Shown piece after piece: positions 41,373 to 50,643 of a stretch of DNA of 64,000 bases. The position numbers were made by a program, and so were the translations under genes. Positions within the stretch are counted from its first letter, which is position 1; each line of letters begins with the position of its first letter. Origin of the DNA: an uncultured Saprospiraceae bacterium (GTDB lineage: Bacteria; Bacteroidota; Bacteroidia; Chitinophagales; Saprospiraceae). A model generated the notes under the pieces. The model was given only the letters and a program-made list of their open reading frames with translations, made no database searches and was not told the DNA's origin. The DNA is taken from the NCBI GenBank assembly GCA_938015595.1, contig CALLPI010000001.1, positions 124,001 to 188,000 of the forward strand, in the 5' to 3' direction.

Positions 41373-41964
41373 CACCTCGCGAACGGCCAGCTCTGAGTGC
41401 CGCTACATGTGCCATGGCCTCAGGAAAAAACACCACAAATTGCTGGCTCAGCGCCTCGTAATGCTCGCGAAGGCTCTCTAAGCCGTTTTCCAAAAATTCA
41501 GGCCGGCTCACTATTTTTTGCAATTGCAACAGGGTGAAGGCAATGCCAGATTCGTACTGATACTGCATGAGCCAATCATTGGTAATCATGCTTGGCAGGC
41601 GGCGCTGCAGCACTGGGGGTAGGTCGTCCAGGCGGCGTTCAAGTACTTGATACATCTGCACCGTAAACTCGCGCAGAGGCGTATCGCAAAATTGCGCCCA
41701 GTGATGCGACAACAAGGCATCTGAAAGTACATCCCATACCACGCCGGCGTATTTACCGTGAGCAGGCCGCAACAGCGCAACGCCCTCCCGTACCAGCGGA
41801 TGATGATCAGTGAAAAAATCTATGCGGCGATGCAACAAAATGCCCTGCCGAATGCGCTCCGGGTACAGGTTCAGGTGCCGGTTGCGCACAAAGTCGCCTA
41901 TGAAGTTGCCCAGCAGCAGGTCTTCATCATCAGGAACGAGCAACAAATGAGCCAGGCAATTCAT
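41356..41964 (-). CDS. acpH: Acyl carrier protein phosphodiesterase (DUF479)
   Basis: This 202-residue protein has the family opening MNCLAHLLL, then LLLGNFIGDFVR and the HRRIDFFTDHHPLV metal-binding stretch of the HD-like phosphodiesterase AcpH. It removes phosphopantetheine from acyl carrier protein. Length fits. Biochemical activity in Bacteroidota members is inferred from the E. coli enzyme. Confidence 0.88.
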   Translation of the reverse strand: MNCLAHLLLVPDDEDLLLGNFIGDFVRNRHLNLYPERIRQGILLHRRIDFFTDHHPLVREGVALLRPAHGKYAGVVWDVLSDALLSHHWAQFCDTPLREFTVQMYQVLERRLDDLPPVLQRRLPSMITNDWLMQYQYESGIAFTLLQLQKIVSRPEFLENGLESLREHYEALSQQFVVFFPEAMAHVAALRAGRSRGVNTDF

Positions 41965-41971
41965 AAAAAAC

Positions 41972-41979
41972 TATCTTTG
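41972..41979 (+). promoter_or_regulatory. -7 box upstream of ychF
   Basis: TATCTTTG matches TAnnTTTG, 56 nt upstream of the ychF ATG, in the 63-bp space between the divergent acpH and ychF genes. Confidence 0.5.
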
Positions 41980-42027
41980 CGCCGCTTTCCAAAACATGAA
42001 TCATCAAAATCCAAATAAAATAAAAAT

Positions 42028-43131
42028 ATGGGCCTCAAGTGCGGTATTGTCGGGCTGCCCAACGTGGGCAAATCTACGCTTTTTAATGCACTCACCTCTG
42101 CCAAAGCGCTGGCTGCCAACTATCCTTTTGCCACCAAAGACCCCAACCTCGGTGTCATCACCGTGCCGGACCCCCGGCTCGACAAACTGGCCGAACTCGT
42201 CAAGCCCCAGCGCGTAGTACCTGCTACCATTGACATCCTCGACATTGCCGGCCTCATCAAAGGTGCCAGCCAGGGCGAAGGCCTCGGCAACCAGTTTCTG
42301 GCCAACATCCGCGAAGTGGACGCTATCCTACATGTCGTGCGCTGCTTCAAAGACGACAACGTCGTGCATGTAGATGGTGACGTAAACCCCGTGCGCGATA
42401 AAGAAGTCATTGATACCGAACTTATCCTCAAAGATATAGAGACTACCGAAAAACGCTTAGATAAAGTGCGTAAGGCTGCTCGCGTAGGCGATAAAGACGC
42501 CGCTAAAGAACTCGTGATCGGCGAGAGGATCATGGCTCACCTCCAGGCGGGCAAACCCGTCCGCACTCTTGAGTTGGAGGAAGAAGAGGCTGCTTACCTG
42601 CGCAGCATGTTTCTGCTTACTGCCAAGCCTATCCTGTATGTGTGTAACGTGGACGAAAAATCCGCTGTCCATGGCAATACCTATACTGAGGTATTCCGGC
42701 AGACTCTGGCTCAGGACGAACCCGACGCCGAGGTGCTGCTTATCAGCGCCGAAATTGAGGCCCAGATAGCTGAACTGGAAAGCCCGGAGGAGCGCATGAT
42801 GTTTCTGGAAGACATGGGCTTGCATGAACCAGGTGTCAATCGGCTCATTCGTGCTGCCTATCACTTGCTCGACCTCATTACCTACTTCACCGCCGGCGAC
42901 AAGGAAGTACGCGCCTGGACCATTCATCGCGGCGATAAAGCACCTGCTGCTGCCGGCGTTATCCACTCTGATTTTGAGAGGGGCTTTATCCGCGCCGAAG
43001 TTATCAAGTACAATGACTACGTGCATTACGGTTCAGAGCACGCCGTGAAGGAAGCGGGCAAAATGCGCGTAGAGGGCAAGGAGTACGTAGTAGAAGACGG
43101 CGACGTGATGCACTTCCGGTTCAATGTGTAG
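42028..43131 (+). CDS. ychF: Redox-regulated ATPase YchF (Obg-like ATPase)
   Basis: This 367-residue protein has P-loop GLPNVGKST, switch region DIAGLIKGASQGEGLGNQFL, the YchF-specific NVDEKS in place of the GTPase NKxD, and a C-terminal TGS domain (TYFTAGDKEVRAWTIHRG). YchF binds ribosomes and hydrolyses ATP rather than GTP. Length and start are standard. Confidence 0.97.
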   Translation: MGLKCGIVGLPNVGKSTLFNALTSAKALAANYPFATKDPNLGVITVPDPRLDKLAELVKPQRVVPATIDILDIAGLIKGASQGEGLGNQFLANIREVDAILHVVRCFKDDNVVHVDGDVNPVRDKEVIDTELILKDIETTEKRLDKVRKAARVGDKDAAKELVIGERIMAHLQAGKPVRTLELEEEEAAYLRSMFLLTAKPILYVCNVDEKSAVHGNTYTEVFRQTLAQDEPDAEVLLISAEIEAQIAELESPEERMMFLEDMGLHEPGVNRLIRAAYHLLDLITYFTAGDKEVRAWTIHRGDKAPAAAGVIHSDFERGFIRAEVIKYNDYVHYGSEHAVKEAGKMRVEGKEYVVEDGDVMHFRFNV

Positions 43132-43151
43132 GCCACCTTGGGGTAGCAAAG

Positions 43152-43237
43152 TGCCCGGAGCGGGAGTCGAACCCGCACGGCCGTTTATGGCCACAGGATT
43201 TTAAGTCCTGCGTGTCTACCGATTCCACCACCCGGGC
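43152..43237 (-). tRNA. tRNA-Leu (anticodon UAA)
   Basis: Read on the minus strand, the 86-nt sequence has an acceptor stem GCCCGGG with TCCGGGC, discriminator A, D-arm GGTGGAATCGGTAGACAC and anticodon stem-loop CAGGA-CTTAAAA-TCCTG (anticodon TAA). It also has a long variable arm (TGGCCATAAACGGCC) typical of leucine tRNA and T-arm GCGGGTTCGACTCCCGC. CCA is not encoded. Confidence 0.95.
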
Positions 43238-43259
43238 AAATGGGTATGAATTTCATTTA

Positions 43260-43267
43260 CAAAGGTA
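43260..43267 (-). promoter_or_regulatory. -7 box upstream of tRNA-Leu
   Basis: On the minus strand TACCTTTG lies 22 bp before the tRNA 5' end, at the right distance for its promoter. Confidence 0.5.
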
Positions 43268-43415
43268 TCAACTTTTGGTATATGGAGTCAAGAGGAGGAA
43301 GAAGGAAAAAGGAAAAATCAGCTCGCCTGAACAACTTTCGTTTTGTGCAGGCGGCACACATTCGTGTCTGTGCGACAAAAATATGGCCTCAAATCCGGAA
43401 TGCTGAAAGCCGGAT

Positions 43416-43940
43416 TCATACTTGTCGGGGTCTTTTGAACACTGGCACAGTAGAACATGGTTCTCCAAACATTATACTCTGGGCGTAAGGTTGTAGTTTG
43501 CGGGTGAGTTCTACGTAGGCAGCAGGGGGCACGGGTTTGTCGCTGCAGCCTTTAATGACGATGCGCTGCCCTGCGTACTGTGCAGCGTCGAGTTGAGCCA
43601 GCGCGCGCAGGAAAGCCGCCTTGTAGTAGGCTTCTGCATCGCCCTGAAAGACGTCGGCGGCATATGGGGTGGCGTTGGCGGCTACTAGCATGTAAGCCCA
43701 CAGCGGAATGATGGCGTCGGCAGAGCAGTAGGTGAGCAATATTTTGCCTCTGTACTGCGTCCAGTCGTGGTTTTTGAGGGCTTCGCGAAAGTCTTTTTCT
43801 TTGAGAACCAAGCCCATAAAAAGATAGTCCTTTAGGTCAAATACTGCAGGTTCTCCCTCAGGAAAAAACTGCTCCAGATTGAGGGTGACCAAGCCGCTCT
43901 GTGCCACCCGGTTGATTAAAGTATTGTCCGGTGTTTCCAT
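43416..43940 (-). CDS. DUF2480-family protein
   Basis: This 174-residue soluble protein begins METPDNTLINRVAQSGLVTLNLE and contains DLKDYLFMGLVLKEKDFREALK and IVIKGCSDKPVPPAAYVEL, the DUF2480 pattern found across Bacteroidota. Function is unknown. An ATG four codons upstream (43952) is possible. It follows scpB by about 30 bp. Confidence 0.88.
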   Translation of the reverse strand: METPDNTLINRVAQSGLVTLNLEQFFPEGEPAVFDLKDYLFMGLVLKEKDFREALKNHDWTQYRGKILLTYCSADAIIPLWAYMLVAANATPYAADVFQGDAEAYYKAAFLRALAQLDAAQYAGQRIVIKGCSDKPVPPAAYVELTRKLQPYAQSIMFGEPCSTVPVFKRPRQV

Positions 43941-43969
43941 GTGTTGTAACATTGGTTGGGCTACTTGGC

Positions 43970-44542
43970 TCAGGCTGTCTCTTCTGCTTCCGCCTGGCCG
44001 ATTTGCTGCTCCGGTTCTCTGAATTCCTTGAGTTGTGGCAGGTCTTTGAGGCTCTTGAGGCCAAAGTAGTCCATAAACTTCTGCCCGACACCGTACAACA
44101 AAGGCCTGCCAGGGCCGTCACTGCGCCCCACAATAGAAACAAGTTCTTTTTCCAATAGTTTTTGTAAGGCGTAGTCGCAATTGACGCCGCGAATGCGCTC
44201 CATGTCGGCCTTGGACACCGGCTGCTTGTATGCTATGATGGAGAGGGTTTCCAGAGCTGCTCGCGAGAGTCGTCGCTGCATGATCTGTTTGAGAAAAGCG
44301 CCTACCGTAGCGTGATAAGCAGCCTTGGTCATAAACTGGTAGCCACCGGCAATTTCTACCACTTCAAAGGCGAAGGCGTCGTCCTGGTAGCGGTTTTTGA
44401 GTTGTACAATGGCTGCTTCCAGTACTAACTCCTGAAACCGCAAGCCGAATACTTCTTCGAGTGCGTTTTGAATCTCCACCAAGCTGATGGGCTGCTCGGC
44501 GGTGAAAATCAAGCTTTCAATATGCTGGGCGAGGTAATCCAC
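43970..44542 (-). CDS. scpB: Segregation and condensation protein B
   Basis: This 190-residue protein has paired winged-helix domains (HIESLIFTAEQPISLVEIQNAL; RLSRAALETLSIIAYKQPVSKADMERIRGVNCDYAL) and GRSDGPGRPLLYGVGQKFMDYFGL. ScpB bridges ScpA and SMC in chromosome condensation. ScpA is not adjacent. It ends in an acidic/Gln-rich tail. Confidence 0.95.
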   Translation of the reverse strand: MDYLAQHIESLIFTAEQPISLVEIQNALEEVFGLRFQELVLEAAIVQLKNRYQDDAFAFEVVEIAGGYQFMTKAAYHATVGAFLKQIMQRRLSRAALETLSIIAYKQPVSKADMERIRGVNCDYALQKLLEKELVSIVGRSDGPGRPLLYGVGQKFMDYFGLKSLKDLPQLKEFREPEQQIGQAEAEETA

Positions 44543-44583
44543 GGCGGGGTGTATTTTTCTTAGGTAAGATACGTGGATTTGGG

Positions 44584-46404
44584 TTATCCCGCTTGCACCG
44601 ACAGCGCAGCGTTCTTGGCGCGTTTGCGCTCGTGTTCTTTGAGCAATATCTTGCGCAGGCGGATAGACTTGGGCGTGACTTCTACATACTCATCTTCCTG
44701 GATGTATTCAAGGGCTTCTTCCAAGCTGAACTTGATGGGCGGCGTGAGACGTATTTTCTCATCCGAGCCAGAAGCGCGTATGTTGGTCAGTTTTTTAGTC
44801 TTAGTTAGGTTTACTACCAGATCGCCGGGCCGGGAGTTTTCGCCCACTACCTGGCCTTCGTACACCTCTTCGCCGGGTTCGACAAAGAAACTGCCGCGCT
44901 CTTGCAGGTTGAAGATGCTGTAGGGGATGGCTGTACCGGTTTCCATACTGATAAGTGAGCCATTGATACGCCCGGGCACTTCGCCTTTGTAGGGCTGAAA
45001 TTCTTTGAAGCGGTGCGTCATAATAGCCTCGCCCTGGGTAGCGGTGAGCATCTGGCTGCGCAGGCCAATGATGCCGCGCGAGGGGATTTCCAACTGTAGG
45101 ATGGCACGCTCATTGCGGGTAGTCATACTCAGCAAGATGCCCCGGCGCCGCGTCACCATGTCAATGGCTACACCCGCCATTTGCTCTGGCAGGTCAATAG
45201 TCATTTCCTCTATGGGTTCGTGTACCTCACCATTGATCTCTTTGAGGATGACCTGAGGCTGGCCAATTTGTAGTTCATAGCCTTCGCGGCGCATGGTTTC
45301 GATGAGCACCGAGATGTGCAGCACACCTCGACCAAAGACGTTGAAAGTTTCGGCTTGGTCGGTGGGTTGCACGCGCAAGGCCAGGTTTCTCTCCAGTTCG
45401 CGTTCCAGGCGCTCTTTGAGGTGGCGAGAGGTAACGAACTTGCCCTCCTTGCCAAAGAAGGGCGAGTCGTTGATGGTGAACACCATGCTGATGGTGGGTT
45501 CGTCTACGGCAATGCGGGCCATGCCTTCGGGGTTGTCGGGGTCGGCTACGGTGTCGCCAATTTCGAAGCCGTCCAAGCCAGTGATGGCACAGATTTCGCC
45601 GGCAGACACTTGCTCGACCTTAACTTTTTCAAAGCCCTCAAAAGTAAACAGGCCGCGAATCTTACTTTTGGCGATTTCGCCGTCTTTTTTGATAAGTGCT
45701 ACTTGCTGGCCATCGCGCAGGCTGCCGCGGTAGAGCCGGCCGATGGCTATGCGGCCTATGTAGTTGGAGTAGTCTAGCGAGGTAATGAGCATCTGAGTAG
45801 AGCCTTCGGCCACCACTGGCGGCTGTATGTGCTCTATGATGGCATCAAGTAGGGGGGTGATGTCGGTAGTGGGTGTGCGCCAGTCGTGCCCCATCCAGTT
45901 TTGCTTAGCTGAGCCGAAGAGCACGGGGAAGTCCAGTTGCTGCTCAGTGGCGCCAAGGCTAAACATGAGGTCAAAAACGGCTTCGTGAGCTTCGTCAGGG
46001 GTGCAGTTGGGTTTATCCACTTTGTTGATGACTACAATAGGTTTTAGTCCCAGTTCAATGGCTTTTTGCAGCACAAAACGCGTTTGGGGCATGGGGCCTT
46101 CAAAGGCGTCCACCAAAAGTAATACGCCGTCGGCCATATTGAGCACTCGCTCTACCTCACCACCGAAATCGGCGTGGCCAGGCGTGTCTATAATGTTGAT
46201 CTTGAACCCCTTGTAGGTGATGGCTACGTTTTTGGCCAAGATGGTGATGCCACGCTCGCGTTCCAGATCGTTGTTGTCCAAGATAAGTTCGCCAGGCGTT
46301 TCATGCTCTTTGAATAGCCTTCCGGCCAGCAGCATTTTGTCTACTAGGGTGGTTTTGCCATGGTCCACGTGGGCTATGATGGCTACGTTTCTAATGTTCA
46401 GCAT
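44584..46404 (-). CDS. typA: Translational GTPase TypA/BipA
   Basis: This 606-residue ribosome-binding GTPase has G1 [10 protein letters not shown], switch [24 protein letters not shown], domain II, and the C-terminal BipA-specific domain ([33 protein letters not shown]). BipA aids ribosome assembly and stress adaptation. The ATG at 46404 ([17 protein letters not shown]) fits the family and lies 20 bp after a -7 box; the frame upstream to 46443 overlaps that promoter. Confidence 0.96.
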   Translation of the reverse strand: MLNIRNVAIIAHVDHGKTTLVDKMLLAGRLFKEHETPGELILDNNDLERERGITILAKNVAITYKGFKINIIDTPGHADFGGEVERVLNMADGVLLLVDAFEGPMPQTRFVLQKAIELGLKPIVVINKVDKPNCTPDEAHEAVFDLMFSLGATEQQLDFPVLFGSAKQNWMGHDWRTPTTDITPLLDAIIEHIQPPVVAEGSTQMLITSLDYSNYIGRIAIGRLYRGSLRDGQQVALIKKDGEIAKSKIRGLFTFEGFEKVKVEQVSAGEICAITGLDGFEIGDTVADPDNPEGMARIAVDEPTISMVFTINDSPFFGKEGKFVTSRHLKERLERELERNLALRVQPTDQAETFNVFGRGVLHISVLIETMRREGYELQIGQPQVILKEINGEVHEPIEEMTIDLPEQMAGVAIDMVTRRRGILLSMTTRNERAILQLEIPSRGIIGLRSQMLTATQGEAIMTHRFKEFQPYKGEVPGRINGSLISMETGTAIPYSIFNLQERGSFFVEPGEEVYEGQVVGENSRPGDLVVNLTKTKKLTNIRASGSDEKIRLTPPIKFSLEEALEYIQEDEYVEVTPKSIRLRKILLKEHERKRAKNAALSVQAG

Positions 46405-46424
46405 GGGCGTTTTTGAATTGCGCG

Positions 46425-46432
46425 CAAAGGTA
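46425..46432 (-). promoter_or_regulatory. -7 box upstream of typA
   Basis: On the minus strand TACCTTTG matches TAnnTTTG and ends 20 nt before the typA ATG at 46404. Confidence 0.55.
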
Positions 46433-46531
46433 CGCATTCCCAACCGAATAGCCCGGGTTATTTTAATCAGTCATTTCCTAGAAATTTTGGGCATAAAGTG
46501 CGAGGCACCGAGCCCTCGTTTCCCCGTCTTC

Positions 46532-46555
46532 TTATCTCAAAGTCACACAGTCTCA
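46532..46555 (-). repeat. Degenerate octamer tandem (TGAGACTK), copy 2
   Basis: Units TTATCTCA, AAGTCACA and CAGTCTCA (plus strand) match copy 1 at 31980-32019. As there, the final TCA is the stop codon of the adjacent minus-strand gene (46553-46555). Confidence 0.6.
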
Positions 46556-49500
46556 AAAACCTCCCCCCCGCCCTGGCGTGTAAGGTGCTCCTGCTCGTTC
46601 CAGTTTTTCTTCCAGCATTTTCAAGTCAGACTGGGCGGTACGGATGCGTTCTTGTAGAGATTTGAACTCTTCAGCAGCTATGCGAAGCGCCTCTCGGTGC
46701 GACTGCGTGGGTGCAGAGGTACTACCCCACATTTCGTTGGTCAGCCAGTTCATGCGCGAGTATACTGGCATGGGCGCATCTTTGTCTAGGGCGGTAGCGA
46801 TTTGGTCGCCGTACATAGCTTTGTTGATGTCGTACATTTGGGTTTCGAGAGCCTTGAGGTCTTTGAGCAGTTCGTCTTTGGGCAGGTTCACAGCAAAGAT
46901 AGCCTTGCGAATGTGCTGTATGCGGTTGCTCATTTCATTGAAGGCAGAGGAAGCCCCTGACACCGTGCGCTGCAGCTCTTGTGCCTGGCGCTGGAAGTTG
47001 ACCAAGTCGCGGCGATCTTCAGCTTCGAGCGTAACACCGCCTAGGCTGCGCAGTTTGAAGGGTTGGGGGGCGACGAGTTCGCGAAGGTGTCCTTTGGTGC
47101 TCAGGGAAAGCGATACGGTGTAGTCGCCTGGCATGGCCAATACGCCCTGGTCGGGGTTGGCAAAGGGGTTGTCAAAAGCTGGCGGCAGCAAGCGTATAGG
47201 ATTTATGCTGGGGTAGCGCCCATCCCACGTAATGCGTTTTAAGCCTTTGCTCACGTTAGTTTTGAGTTCGCGTACAATCTGGCCGCTGAGGTCTCGTATG
47301 GTCAGCAGCAGGTAGGGTTCTTCTTCCCGTTGTTCGGCTTCGAGTTCTTCGTATGTGGGGTAGCGGATGGGTTCACCTTTTTTGATTTTTTCTTTTTCTT
47401 CTTCCTGGCGTTTTTGCTTGAGGGTTTTCACTTCATCCCGAATGTAATAGGTGAAGGTGACGCCCACAGGTGGGTTGGGTGCGGTATAGAAAGCATGACC
47501 TTGGAAAGACTTACCCCGCAGGCCGTAGGGCATACTTTCGTGGTAAATCAGCCCGTCCTTGACAGGGAAAATTTGGGCTTCCGCCGCAAGATTATCCTTC
47601 TTCAAAGCACGCAAGGGCGAGTAGTCGTCCAGTATGTAAAACCCTCGGCCAAAGGTAGCCAATACCAGGTCGTTCTCCCGTTTTTGTATAGCCATATCCC
47701 GTACGGCAATCGTGGGTAGGCCTGCCTTGAGAGCTTTCCAGTAGGCGCCTCCATCCACGCTGAAAAAGCAGCCAAACTCCGTACCGACAAACAGCAAGTC
47801 CTTATCCACGTGGTCTTCGGCAATGGAATATACTGAGCCACGCTCTGGCAAATTATTGGCTATGGGCTTCCAGGTGCGGCCTTTGTCGGTGCTTTTATAG
47901 AGGTAGGGCTTGAAGTCGCCGTACTTATGGTGATTGAAAGCAGCATATACTACATTGGCATCGTGCTGAGAAGCCAGCAGGTAGTTGACGTAGGTACGCT
48001 CGGGCACACCGGGTATGTTGTTACAGTCAATTTTTGTCCAATTGCGGCCGCCGTCTTCGGTCACGTGGATGAGGCCATCGTCGGAGCCAGCATACAGGAT
48101 ATTGGCATCTAGCGGGCTTTCGTGAAAGGCTACCAGATTGCCATAAGGCGAGGTGCTTTGGTTTTTAGCCACGGCATCAATACTCTGGACGCGCCCCATC
48201 ACTGGCAGGGTATTGCGGTCCAATTGGCGGGTGAGGTCGGGGCTGATGGCCGTCCAGGAGTTGCCATAGTCGTCGCTGCGAAACACCTTGTTGGCGGCAA
48301 AGTATAGGCGCTGATCCACGTGGGCAGAGGTCATCAGGGGGGCGTCCCAGTTCCAACGGTACTCATTCTCTCCCTTTCCGGGTTTGGGTTGAATGCCTAC
48401 GGCCTCGCCGCTCTGGCGGTCGTAGCGCACCAGCACGCCGTATTGTGCCTGTGCGTACACGATGTTGGGGTTTTTGGGGTCTATGGCCGACTCAAAGCCG
48501 TCGCCGCCATTGGTTACAAACCAGTCAGAGTTGGCTATACCATGGGTGTTGCGTGTGCGCGAGGGTCCGCCCAGACTGAAGTTGTCTTGCGTGCCGCCAT
48601 ATACGTAGTAGAAGGGTAGAGAGTTGTCCACAGCTACTTTGTAAAACTGCGTGACCGGAAGGTTGCCTTTGAATGCCCAGGTTTTGGCGGCGTCAAAACT
48701 CTCGTAAATGCCACCGTCGCAGCCTGCCAGGTAATAATCAGGGTCTTGAGGATCTATCCACAAGGAGTGGTTGTCCACGTGTTTGAACTCCTCGCCCAGC
48801 ATGGCAAAGGTCTTACCGCCGTCGCGGCTTACCTGTATCCATACATCCATGGAGAAGACGACGTCCGGGTTGTGCGGGTGCACCACGATTTCGCTGTAGT
48901 AATTGCCAGAGGTATTGTAGCTGGAGCGCCGTTCCCAACTGGCGCCTCTGTTGGTGCTGCGGTAAAAACCACCTTTGCCTTGTGCGGCCTCCACTATGGC
49001 GTAGAGCACCTCTGGATCAGAGGGCGCCATGGCTAGCCCAATGCGGCCCATATCTACCGTAGGTAGGCCAGCGTTGATTTTTTCCCAGGTTTGGCCGCCA
49101 TCCTTGCTGCGCCAGATGCTACTGCCTGGGCCGCCACTTACGTAGGTGAACACATGTCGTCTTCGTTGATGCGATGCGGCGTACAGCACATCTGGGTTGC
49201 GGGGATCCATGAGCATATCGCTCACGCCAGTGTGTTCGTCTATAGTCAACACGGCTTGCCAGGTTTTACCACCGTCAGTGGTTTTGTACACGCCGCGCTC
49301 GCCGCCTTCTTTCCATAGCGGGCCAATGGCGGCTACGTACACTACATCAGAGTTGCGGGGGTCTATGAGGATTTTGCCGATGTGCTCGGAGGTTTTTAGC
49401 CCCATGTTTTTCCAGGTTTTGCCGCCGTCTTCCGATTTATACACGCCGTCGCCATAGGCTACGGAGCGCTGGTTGTTGTTTTCGCCTGTGCCTACCCAAA

Positions 49501-49864
49501 CTACGTTAGGGTTGTTGGGGTCAATGCTAACGCAACCTATGGAGTACGAACCCTGCGCATCAAAGAGTGGTTCATAGGTGGTGCCGGCGTTTTCTGTTTT
49601 CCATATGCCTCCCGAAGCTACAGCCACGTAGTAGGTGCTGCGGCGCTGAGGATGCACGGCAATGTCGGCAATACGACCAGAAGTTACTGCTGGGCCAATG
49701 CATCTAAAGGTAAGCCCGCTCACGGGTATTTTTTCCAGAAAGTGTTCGGGTTTGGTTTCCTTGGCAGCTTGTGGTGCAGTTGTGGCTGGCTTTTTCTGGG
49801 CGCTGGTCATGGTAGCCAAGCCCAGCAGGATAGCAGTCAGTATAAATAGTAGGAGTGGTTTCAT
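46553..49864 (-). CDS. Exported sortilin/BNR-type beta-propeller protein
   Basis: This 1103-residue protein has a signal peptide (MKPLLLFILTAILLGLATMTSA) and many Asp-box repeats (SEDGGKTW, TTDGGKTW, SKDGGQTW, TEDGGRNW) spread over the first 750 residues. These form VPS10/sortilin-like ten-bladed propellers. The C-terminal 300 residues are mixed, with a Lys/Glu-rich stretch (KQKRQEEEKEKIKKGEPI) and helical segments. Such proteins are often annotated as glycosyl hydrolases, but no catalytic residues can be shown. It is probably secreted or surface-bound. The stop lies in an octamer repeat. Confidence 0.88.
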   Translation of the reverse strand: MKPLLLFILTAILLGLATMTSAQKKPATTAPQAAKETKPEHFLEKIPVSGLTFRCIGPAVTSGRIADIAVHPQRRSTYYVAVASGGIWKTENAGTTYEPLFDAQGSYSIGCVSIDPNNPNVVWVGTGENNNQRSVAYGDGVYKSEDGGKTWKNMGLKTSEHIGKILIDPRNSDVVYVAAIGPLWKEGGERGVYKTTDGGKTWQAVLTIDEHTGVSDMLMDPRNPDVLYAASHQRRRHVFTYVSGGPGSSIWRSKDGGQTWEKINAGLPTVDMGRIGLAMAPSDPEVLYAIVEAAQGKGGFYRSTNRGASWERRSSYNTSGNYYSEIVVHPHNPDVVFSMDVWIQVSRDGGKTFAMLGEEFKHVDNHSLWIDPQDPDYYLAGCDGGIYESFDAAKTWAFKGNLPVTQFYKVAVDNSLPFYYVYGGTQDNFSLGGPSRTRNTHGIANSDWFVTNGGDGFESAIDPKNPNIVYAQAQYGVLVRYDRQSGEAVGIQPKPGKGENEYRWNWDAPLMTSAHVDQRLYFAANKVFRSDDYGNSWTAISPDLTRQLDRNTLPVMGRVQSIDAVAKNQSTSPYGNLVAFHESPLDANILYAGSDDGLIHVTEDGGRNWTKIDCNNIPGVPERTYVNYLLASQHDANVVYAAFNHHKYGDFKPYLYKSTDKGRTWKPIANNLPERGSVYSIAEDHVDKDLLFVGTEFGCFFSVDGGAYWKALKAGLPTIAVRDMAIQKRENDLVLATFGRGFYILDDYSPLRALKKDNLAAEAQIFPVKDGLIYHESMPYGLRGKSFQGHAFYTAPNPPVGVTFTYYIRDEVKTLKQKRQEEEKEKIKKGEPIRYPTYEELEAEQREEEPYLLLTIRDLSGQIVRELKTNVSKGLKRITWDGRYPSINPIRLLPPAFDNPFANPDQGVLAMPGDYTVSLSLSTKGHLRELVAPQPFKLRSLGGVTLEAEDRRDLVNFQRQAQELQRTVSGASSAFNEMSNRIQHIRKAIFAVNLPKDELLKDLKALETQMYDINKAMYGDQIATALDKDAPMPVYSRMNWLTNEMWGSTSAPTQSHREALRIAAEEFKSLQERIRTAQSDLKMLEEKLERAGAPYTPGRGGGF

Positions 49865-49909
49865 TAGTTGTGCGTTTATTTGTGCGAGTCAAAATTAAAA
49901 AAATCAATA

Positions 49910-50638
49910 TTGAAGCAGTCATTTCATGTATATTCTTGGTGTTGGGCACTGGCAGGCCTGCTATGGATGACCTGGCCAACCGAGCATGTCTGGGCACAAA
50001 ACCCTGGCGAGGTATCAGGAGCAACCGCCGTGAATTTTGCCTTGCAGGTTGGCCCCATTTTTCCCAGCCGTCTGTTCAGGGTGCGCAACAATGCGGAGAC
50101 GGTCAATGGCATCACCTATGCTATTCAGCCCGATGTGGGTGTGCAACTCGGTGGCTTGGCTGTATTTCACCTGGGCAATCGCTGGCAAGTACACGGTGGC
50201 CTTACCTTGCTCATTCGCGGCTACCAAGTATCTGCTGATGACGGCGAGGAGCGCCTGAGCCTTCATCTCAATACTACCTTGTACGAGCTGCCCGTGCAGA
50301 TTGCTTACTACCAGCCCCTCGCCCAGCGTGCATACCTCACTCTCGGTACAGGCGTGCTTTTTCAGTCTTTGCCCAGCAACCTGCGCGTGCGCAACCCCCG
50401 CCTCGATGTGTTCTCCATCAAGCGCGCCTTTGCTGTGCCAGCTTCACTGACTACAGCTGGCCTGGAAATTCAGCGCAAGAACAAGGGCGGGTACTTCGTA
50501 GGCATCTCCTACTGCGTTACGCCCTTTCCGCTGTACGATACTAGTTTTAAGGCTACATTCAACAGTACCGACAATTTTCACAACCTGGCGCATATCGGCG
50601 ACTATTTCGGCGTGGTACTGCGGTACTACTTAGACTGA
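49910..50638 (+). CDS. Outer-membrane beta-barrel protein (porin/PorT-like)
   Basis: This protein of about 242 residues has a signal peptide (LKQSFHVYSWCWALAGLLWM ... VWAQ) and alternating hydrophobic strands ending in GVVLRYYLD, typical of small 8-stranded barrels in Bacteroidota. There is no ATG before the signal peptide; I take the TTG at 49910, and another TTG at 49868 is possible, so the exact start is uncertain. It is divergent from the propeller gene and convergent with the efflux operon (gap of 5 bp). Role unknown. Confidence 0.75.
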   Translation: MKQSFHVYSWCWALAGLLWMTWPTEHVWAQNPGEVSGATAVNFALQVGPIFPSRLFRVRNNAETVNGITYAIQPDVGVQLGGLAVFHLGNRWQVHGGLTLLIRGYQVSADDGEERLSLHLNTTLYELPVQIAYYQPLAQRAYLTLGTGVLFQSLPSNLRVRNPRLDVFSIKRAFAVPASLTTAGLEIQRKNKGGYFVGISYCVTPFPLYDTSFKATFNSTDNFHNLAHIGDYFGVVLRYYLD

Positions 50639-50643
50639 AGCAG

